The position numbers and the translations under genes are program-made. From Calcarisporiella thermophila CBS 279.70 (lineage: Eukaryota > Calcarisporiellomycota): 64,000 nucleotides of DNA. The notes beneath the pieces were generated by a model, which was not told where the DNA came from, made no database searches, and worked only from the letters and a program-made list of their open reading frames with translations. Below, piece by piece: positions 59,801-64,000 of this stretch. How positions within the stretch are numbered: position 1 is the stretch's first letter; each line of letters starts with the position of its first letter. The stretch covers positions 372,085-436,084 of the forward strand of contig NW_027192205.1 in assembly GCF_041956535.1 (NCBI RefSeq), in the 5' to 3' direction.

Positions 59801-60615
59801 ACCTAAGGTACTTGGATTATCCTCAGTGGATTCACAATTGAAGCAATGCCATACGTCCATCTCTTTAGATTGTCGCTTAGTAACCCCAACACATTGGCCA
59901 TGATACCTATCGTAAAAACACAAGATCAGAGTTTGGTTAGCCGATGCCGAGAAAAGTATGAAACAGAAATTTGGATGGGATTTGTATCGGTCGTCGCAAG
60001 ACCGAAAAAAAACACTAATACACACCATTCATCGCATTTATCGCATTGAATCATAAATTTGCCAGTATCAGGCTTCTTACAAATGCAATAGAGAATTTCA
60101 GAGTCATCAATATCCTTATCTTCATCTTCATCATTTTCTGGTTCTTCCTCGACGTCAGAAGTTTCTTGTGTTTGTTGGATTTTAGATTTTGCTCTCCTTG
60201 AGGGTTGACGTCTTGGCTGTTGCACATTGATATCTTGTTGAACGTGCTGCAACTCATGATTGAGATCTGCATTCAGAGAATTATCAACTTTTGAATTGGT
60301 ATCCGAATTTGTGCTTGACTGAAAGACAAGATGAGGGGCAACAAAAGCTTCCGAAGCTAGTTCCTCATTGTTAATCCATCGATCATTTGAGTCAGCTGTG
60401 CTGGAGTTTCTTGACATTACTGTGTTAGAATTCGACCTAGGTAAAGCATCTTCCTCCATATGAACCAGATCAGATGAGCTTGATGAGGATTGTGTTGTCG
60501 CTCTATCGGCCGATCGATTATTGTGAGAAATATGAATCAGATTTTCGCTGTGGACAACGGGAGATACTACTGGCTTATTCAAAACGTTTTCCATCAGGTA
60601 ATTATCGATTTCCAT
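56809..60615 (-). CDS. Bye1/PHF3-like PHD-TFIIS-SPOC elongation factor
   Basis: Predicted exons 60615-60026, 59906-59803, 59393-59275, 59206-58890, 58834-56809; 1051 residues in this model. The PHD finger spans the first junction (ILYCICKKPDTGKFMIQCDK, then YHGQCVGV and WHCFNCES). A zinc-like CHFPGCSNEAKKEHDGKYCS precedes the TFIIS central domain (VRKKILEEFVKIMLDAIEKN; ALAAAIEMEMF; SLLINLKHNPELLNFL). A SPOC domain follows: QEVWNGLLTFPDVAESRIKL and SEHLITEVYAPNKDVFALEM. The tail is Pro/Gln then Arg/Gly-rich. Bye1 and PHF3 bind elongating RNA polymerase II through the TFIIS domain and SPOC. The frame changes near 58890-58830; a 55-nt intron closes it, but costs a helix of the TFIIS domain, so a one-base frameshift is the alternative. 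The third intron region (59802-59394) is unusually long. Confidence 0.8.
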
Positions 60616-61594
60616 TATAGGAATTAAAGAAATCGAATGTGGGATAGGAAGAAATATAAAATGGAAGGGCAAAGAAGAGAAAAAAAATTAAAGGGCAAGA
60701 AAAAAAAAGGGAAAATGGAAAAAAAAAAATGCAGATTCTCCTCTCCTCACAAAAAGAAGCAGACTAAATGGAGTGAAATTTATATACAAAGGGCGTTATA
60801 TTGTCACCGGCGAAGCCAAGAAAAAAAGCGTTCGATTATACTTCTAGCTCAAAAGAAACAATCACGGGTTTTAAAGATGTTGTTCAGCTGATAAGTGGAA
60901 ACAAGAGAAAATTTAACGCCTTCAAAACAATGACGTAAGCATTTCAATTTTATTGGTAATTGCTGTGAGAAATTGGAGTAATTGTAAAATTTGATTAGGC
61001 ATGCCGTATTTAGAAATCAAAGAATCGATTCGGTTAATAGGGTTGTTATGCTCTTTGAGTACTGAGAAAGTAAATTTTCTATCGATGCTCAAGTAGATGA
61101 ACTTAGAGAGACTGTAGCAGGCCTCGAATGCTTGGATCAGAAAGTAGGGACGTCTTTTCATAGGCCTTCAAGAAACACTGCTCGCCCAGTTTTAACTTTG
61201 GTTGTGAAGCTCCAATTCGAACAGGACAGCATTGGGAGACAAGTCTATACTCCTTCACCCAATACACAATGGGTATACATTATTTGAGGAGAGGTCCCTC
61301 TTGAAGGAGCAATACACGGCCATCCTAAATTCTGAAAGCCAATCTACGCCTTAATAGATATCTGCGGAGATGGCCAGTCAGCATCATTACCCTTATGTGG
61401 GAAACCACAGCAACTGTATTGCAAAGAGTGTAATTATATTGGTTAGCTTGATGAAAGACCATATCTTCATTAGCTCCGTTGGCCCCGCATCTGGGGAAGA
61501 TACATACCATCCCATTGTCTTCAAACCAGAATTCTAGCGAGGCCGAGGATACATTGCAATCATACGGCGATTTTGCCTAGATTTGGATATTTCT

Positions 61595-61660
61595 AGGATA
61601 GGTTTTAGGGTAGTGTATACCTTTAGGTAGGTTTTCGGGGGTAGGTTTTAGGGTAGGTTC
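61595..61660. repeat. G-rich telomere-like repeat patch
   Basis: The 15-mer TAGGTTTTAGGGTAG occurs exactly twice (61599-61613 and 61642-61656, 43 bp apart), with a diverged relative between them (TAGGTAGGTTTTCGGGGG). The plus strand is G/T-rich and resembles degenerate telomeric TTAGGG sequence. Confidence 0.7.
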
Positions 61661-62040
61661 TAATCTCTTGAGGAGAAGGAAGCGCTTTGCTGGAGATTTT
61701 ATGGAAAGATGCTGCACATGCTGCACATCCTTTGCACTAAAAATGGGGACTCGAGCCCGGATATTGGCGGAGTATTTGACGTACAATTTCGGGTTAAAGA
61801 CCAGAGATATACATATGAAACTGTTCTGACCAATCAATTTCTAGTATTCTCTTACCTGATGTTTTCAGGATTCCTTCATCGTAATCCAAAGTCTCGGTAG
61901 AAACGAAGATAACCCATGTTCCCCCGTTGTGCACTCCTCCTAGCTGGGTGAGTTGGATCTTGTATCTCTTCTAGAACCAGGAACTGGGCTATGTCGTTCA
62001 TTATCAGGAGTGACTGCGGAAATGAGAAGACGCGTTGGAA

Positions 62041-62048
62041 TATAAATA
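62041..62048 (+). promoter_or_regulatory. TATA box of the secreted-protein gene
   Basis: TATAAATA lies 49 bp before the start codon at 62097, an ordinary spacing for a strong fungal core promoter. It is the clearest TATA box in the window. Confidence 0.65.
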
Positions 62049-62096
62049 GGGACACCAGATTTTTTTGAGAGGATGTAAAATACAACTCACTGAAAA

Positions 62097-62609
62097 ATGA
62101 AGTATACTGTTATTTCTCTTCTCATCGCAACTCTCTTTGGAACCCTGCAAGTTCATGCCGCGCCTGTTGCTTCAAACGACGATGGATATGAAATCACCAA
62201 TAAAAACGCGATCGAGCGTAGGCAGTTTGGACCGGTGTTAGGGGCGGTGGGAAATACAGCTGCTGAGGTTGGAGTAGGTAGCATACTAGGCGGTACTTTT
62301 AATGGACCAGGAGCTGTTGGAAATGGGATCGTGAGAGTAGCTAAAGCAATCGACCCTACCATCCCCGACGAGGTTGGAAGTGGAGGCCTTACTTTTGTCG
62401 GCAAGCCGTTTGGTCCCAGCTTTAAGGAGGCCCTTGACAGGGCAAATGAAAGAATTCTTCTAAGCCAGCCAGATGGCACGTTTCTGCCTAAAACCAAAAG
62501 CGCCATCCCCGGTCAGGCCGATACATTTAAGGAAATGGTGAAAGGAGGCAAACGAGTGCCCATCATCGAAGTTGGACAAAACCTAAGGCCAAGGAAGAAC
62601 CGCGCATAA
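62097..62609 (+). CDS. small secreted glycine-rich protein
   Basis: A single uninterrupted exon encodes 170 residues; almost every other gene here is spliced. Residues 1-21 are a clear signal peptide (MKYTVISLLIATLFGTLQVH) with likely cleavage after HA-A. A dibasic site (IERRQFG, about residue 40) suggests Kex2-type processing of a propeptide. The following 40 residues are Gly/Ala/Val-rich (GAVGNTAAEVGVGSILGGTF), then a charged C-terminal part ends RPRKNRA. No cysteine is present in the mature chain. It could be a secreted effector, wall component or processed peptide; I do not recognise the family. The TATA box upstream supports real expression. Confidence 0.72.
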   Translation: MKYTVISLLIATLFGTLQVHAAPVASNDDGYEITNKNAIERRQFGPVLGAVGNTAAEVGVGSILGGTFNGPGAVGNGIVRVAKAIDPTIPDEVGSGGLTFVGKPFGPSFKEALDRANERILLSQPDGTFLPKTKSAIPGQADTFKEMVKGGKRVPIIEVGQNLRPRKNRA

Positions 62610-63092
62610 TGAGATGATGCTAAGCTCGATAGTTGCAAGCATCCTTTGTAGAGCTTATAGATAAGCTGTCCTAGATTATAGACAAATTTTTGTATTTATG
62701 ATGTTCTTATTTGTTTAAATACTTTCAATTAGAATGCATGTTAGAATAACACTACTTTAGCAAATGCATGATCAACCTCACCATAGAAATAAACTATTTT
62801 AGTCCAAACCACTTAGAAAATCCCAGTTTGCCCATGACATATTGGTTTGAGCACGAACCTCAAAAGGTAAATCCTTTTATCATGTCACACTTTATCCTAT
62901 GGTCACAAGAGACGTTGCGTTGATAGGTTAAGGAGATACCCTTAGCATATCAATGGGCTCCGAATTTTCAGATGTATGGCGAAACATTCATAGGAGCGTT
63001 GTTTAATATTTCCGAGATCGAAAAAAATATCCAATTTTGAGCAACAAAAAAAAAGTCCAACAGAAGAGCATTTAAAGACACGTGTTTTTGAA
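62610..63092. other. convergent intergenic region
   Basis: 3' flanks of the secreted-protein gene and the M20 peptidase gene. AT-rich, no feature recognised. Confidence 0.5.
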
Positions 63093-64000
63093 CTACTTCT
63101 TTGACAGTTTCCGCAATAACAGTTTGATAACCCGTTTCCCAGCACGCAGGTTTTGCAAGCGAATTCGCTCGTTATTCAAATGCGCCTGATCGGACGATTG
63201 GCCCATGGGAAGATGTACGGCGGCTGCGCCAAAGGTTTTTTCCAACCAGCGAACTGCGGGAATAGAGCCTCCCTCGCGGCAAAAGAAGGGTTTGATACCC
63301 CATTCCTCCTCAATTGCGTCCGCAGTAGCTTTGAAAAATTCGTTTTCGGGATCGCCTAACCACCAGTCGGCTACATTCCGGAATTCAATCTACTCCCCAA
63401 CCCAGCGTCAGTGTCACACATATAATGAGTGGATCCAATCTAATGGCCTCATACCTTTAAACTATTATTCGATTCGAGCTCAGTGAACTGCAGCTGCACA
63501 TATTGCTTAAATTGCTCGATCACATCCGCGAGTCGCTGGTCCGGCACCACCCGCATACTGACTGCCGCACGCGCACTTCGGGGAATCACCGTGGGATTAT
63601 TAGGCCCACTGACGTCGATTTTGTGGATAGTAAGAGCAGGACGACGCCAACGCTTCATTATCTCTTGTTTGATATCGTCGGGGTGGGTTGCATTTACGAA
63701 ATAGGGATATTTCTGGTTACTACGTCCAGAAAGAAACAAACGGTTTAAGCTACAAGGTTCAGATGCACTACAAAGCATGCGCACACTTTACCTTCGCATC
63801 CAAGAAATGATCGGATCATAGAGCTTCTCTTCATTTTCCGAAAGGGACCGAACATTATTGTAAAATCCCGGTATAAGAACTTCGTTTTTTTCGGTCACCA
63901 CACGCGATAGTACGCGTATCATGTCGATGAGGGGCTCCGAGACTGCACCCCCCTCTACCCCGGAGTGAAGATCTGCGCGCTGACTTGTGATCTCAAGGGT
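63093..64000 (-). CDS. M20 metallopeptidase, Dug2-like (partial, runs off right edge)
   Basis: Three exons are visible (64000-63792, 63719-63455, 63389-63093), the first cut by the window edge. Features of M20 peptidases appear in order: the metal-binding-region string DLHSGVEGG, YDPIISWMRSNQKYPYFVNA, the dimerisation-domain block RWRRPALTIHKIDVSG and TVIPRSARAAVSMRVVPDQR, then NVADWWLGDPENEFF, CREGGSIPAVRWLEKTFG and AHLNNERIRLQNL. The wording fits Dug2, which with Dug3 hydrolyses glutathione in fungi, or a related Cys-Gly dipeptidase. The upstream half (catalytic domain start, and WD40 repeats if Dug2) lies outside the window. Confidence 0.83.

Larger units (their letters stand above)
60616..62096. 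other. intergenic with purine tract and G-rich repeats
   Basis: Between the Bye1-like start and the secreted-protein gene. At 60622-60735 the plus strand is almost pure purine (A/G), i.e. pyrimidine-rich on the Bye1 coding strand, a plausible promoter/leader. A G-rich repeat patch lies at 61595-61660. Minus frames at 61325-61510 and 61577-61837 are open but unrecognised. Confidence 0.45.

Noticed and set aside
61325-61837. Two minus frames near the G-rich repeats, tested as a transposon relic.
   Set aside because: No transposase, reverse transcriptase or terminal repeats recognised.
62153-62506. 117-codon ORF antisense to the secreted-protein gene.
   Set aside because: Mirror of a Gly/Ala-rich coding region; no start context, signal or splice support, and the sense strand has TATA and signal peptide.

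Overview
This window is nuclear DNA of an intron-rich, AT-rich fungus. I worked out about 32 protein-coding genes by hand-joining exons. Together they carry roughly 106 introns, mostly 45-90 nt long with GT(A/N)NGT-like donors. The gene set is fungal: Mif2/CENP-C with a cupin tail, a VTC polyphosphate subunit with an SPX domain, a Zds1-type PP2A regulator, a Dug2-type peptidase and an F-BAR/RhoGAP protein. It also includes families rarely kept in yeasts, such as a BRE/BABAM2-like protein, a BRF2-like TFIIB relative and a PHD-TFIIS-SPOC protein. That mix and the intron density suggest an early-diverging filamentous lineage (Mucoromycota or Zoopagomycota). This placement is an inference from gene content, not a phylogeny.

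Layout, left to right. 1-13 kb: MFSD1-like transporter, CUE-domain ER protein, YdcZ-family transporter (six small exons), a small mitochondrial-like protein, the DEAD-box helicase Dbp7, a secreted Ser/Thr-rich surface protein and a coiled-coil protein. 13-28 kb: mitochondrial acetoacetyl-CoA thiolase (with a 4-nt microexon), two conserved fungal proteins of unknown role, CENP-C/Mif2, the cullin neddylation factor DCN1 and the VTC subunit. 28-41 kb: ARF GTPase, a DUF2358-like protein (GC-AG intron), BRE-like protein, PH-domain protein, mitochondrial ribosomal protein mL57, F-BAR/RhoGAP and the AAMP/Sqt1-type WD40 protein. 41-51 kb: ribosomal protein S4, a penta-EF-hand protein, a membrane-anchored PDI, a heat-shock-factor-type regulator, and a divergent pair encoding ribosomal stalk protein P1 and GAR1. 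52-64 kb: Zds1-like protein, BRF2-like factor, Bye1/PHF3-like elongation factor, a small secreted glycine-rich protein next to a G-rich repeat patch, and a Dug2-like peptidase cut by the right edge.

The genes do not form an operon or a metabolic cluster. The recurring theme is ribosome and RNA-polymerase biology: Dbp7, Sqt1-like, RPS4, mL57, P1, GAR1, BRF2-like and Bye1-like, several of which share short divergent promoters. I see no tRNA, rRNA, CRISPR array, intact transposon or viral gene. Gene models were derived by reading splice sites and checking reading-frame continuity against remembered family signatures. No alignment or database search was possible, so exon ends are predictions. The most unusual signals are in RNA processing: 4-nt and 19-nt microexons, two GC-AG introns, an in-phase stop-free intron in the SPX domain, and an ambiguous frame break inside the Bye1-like gene.
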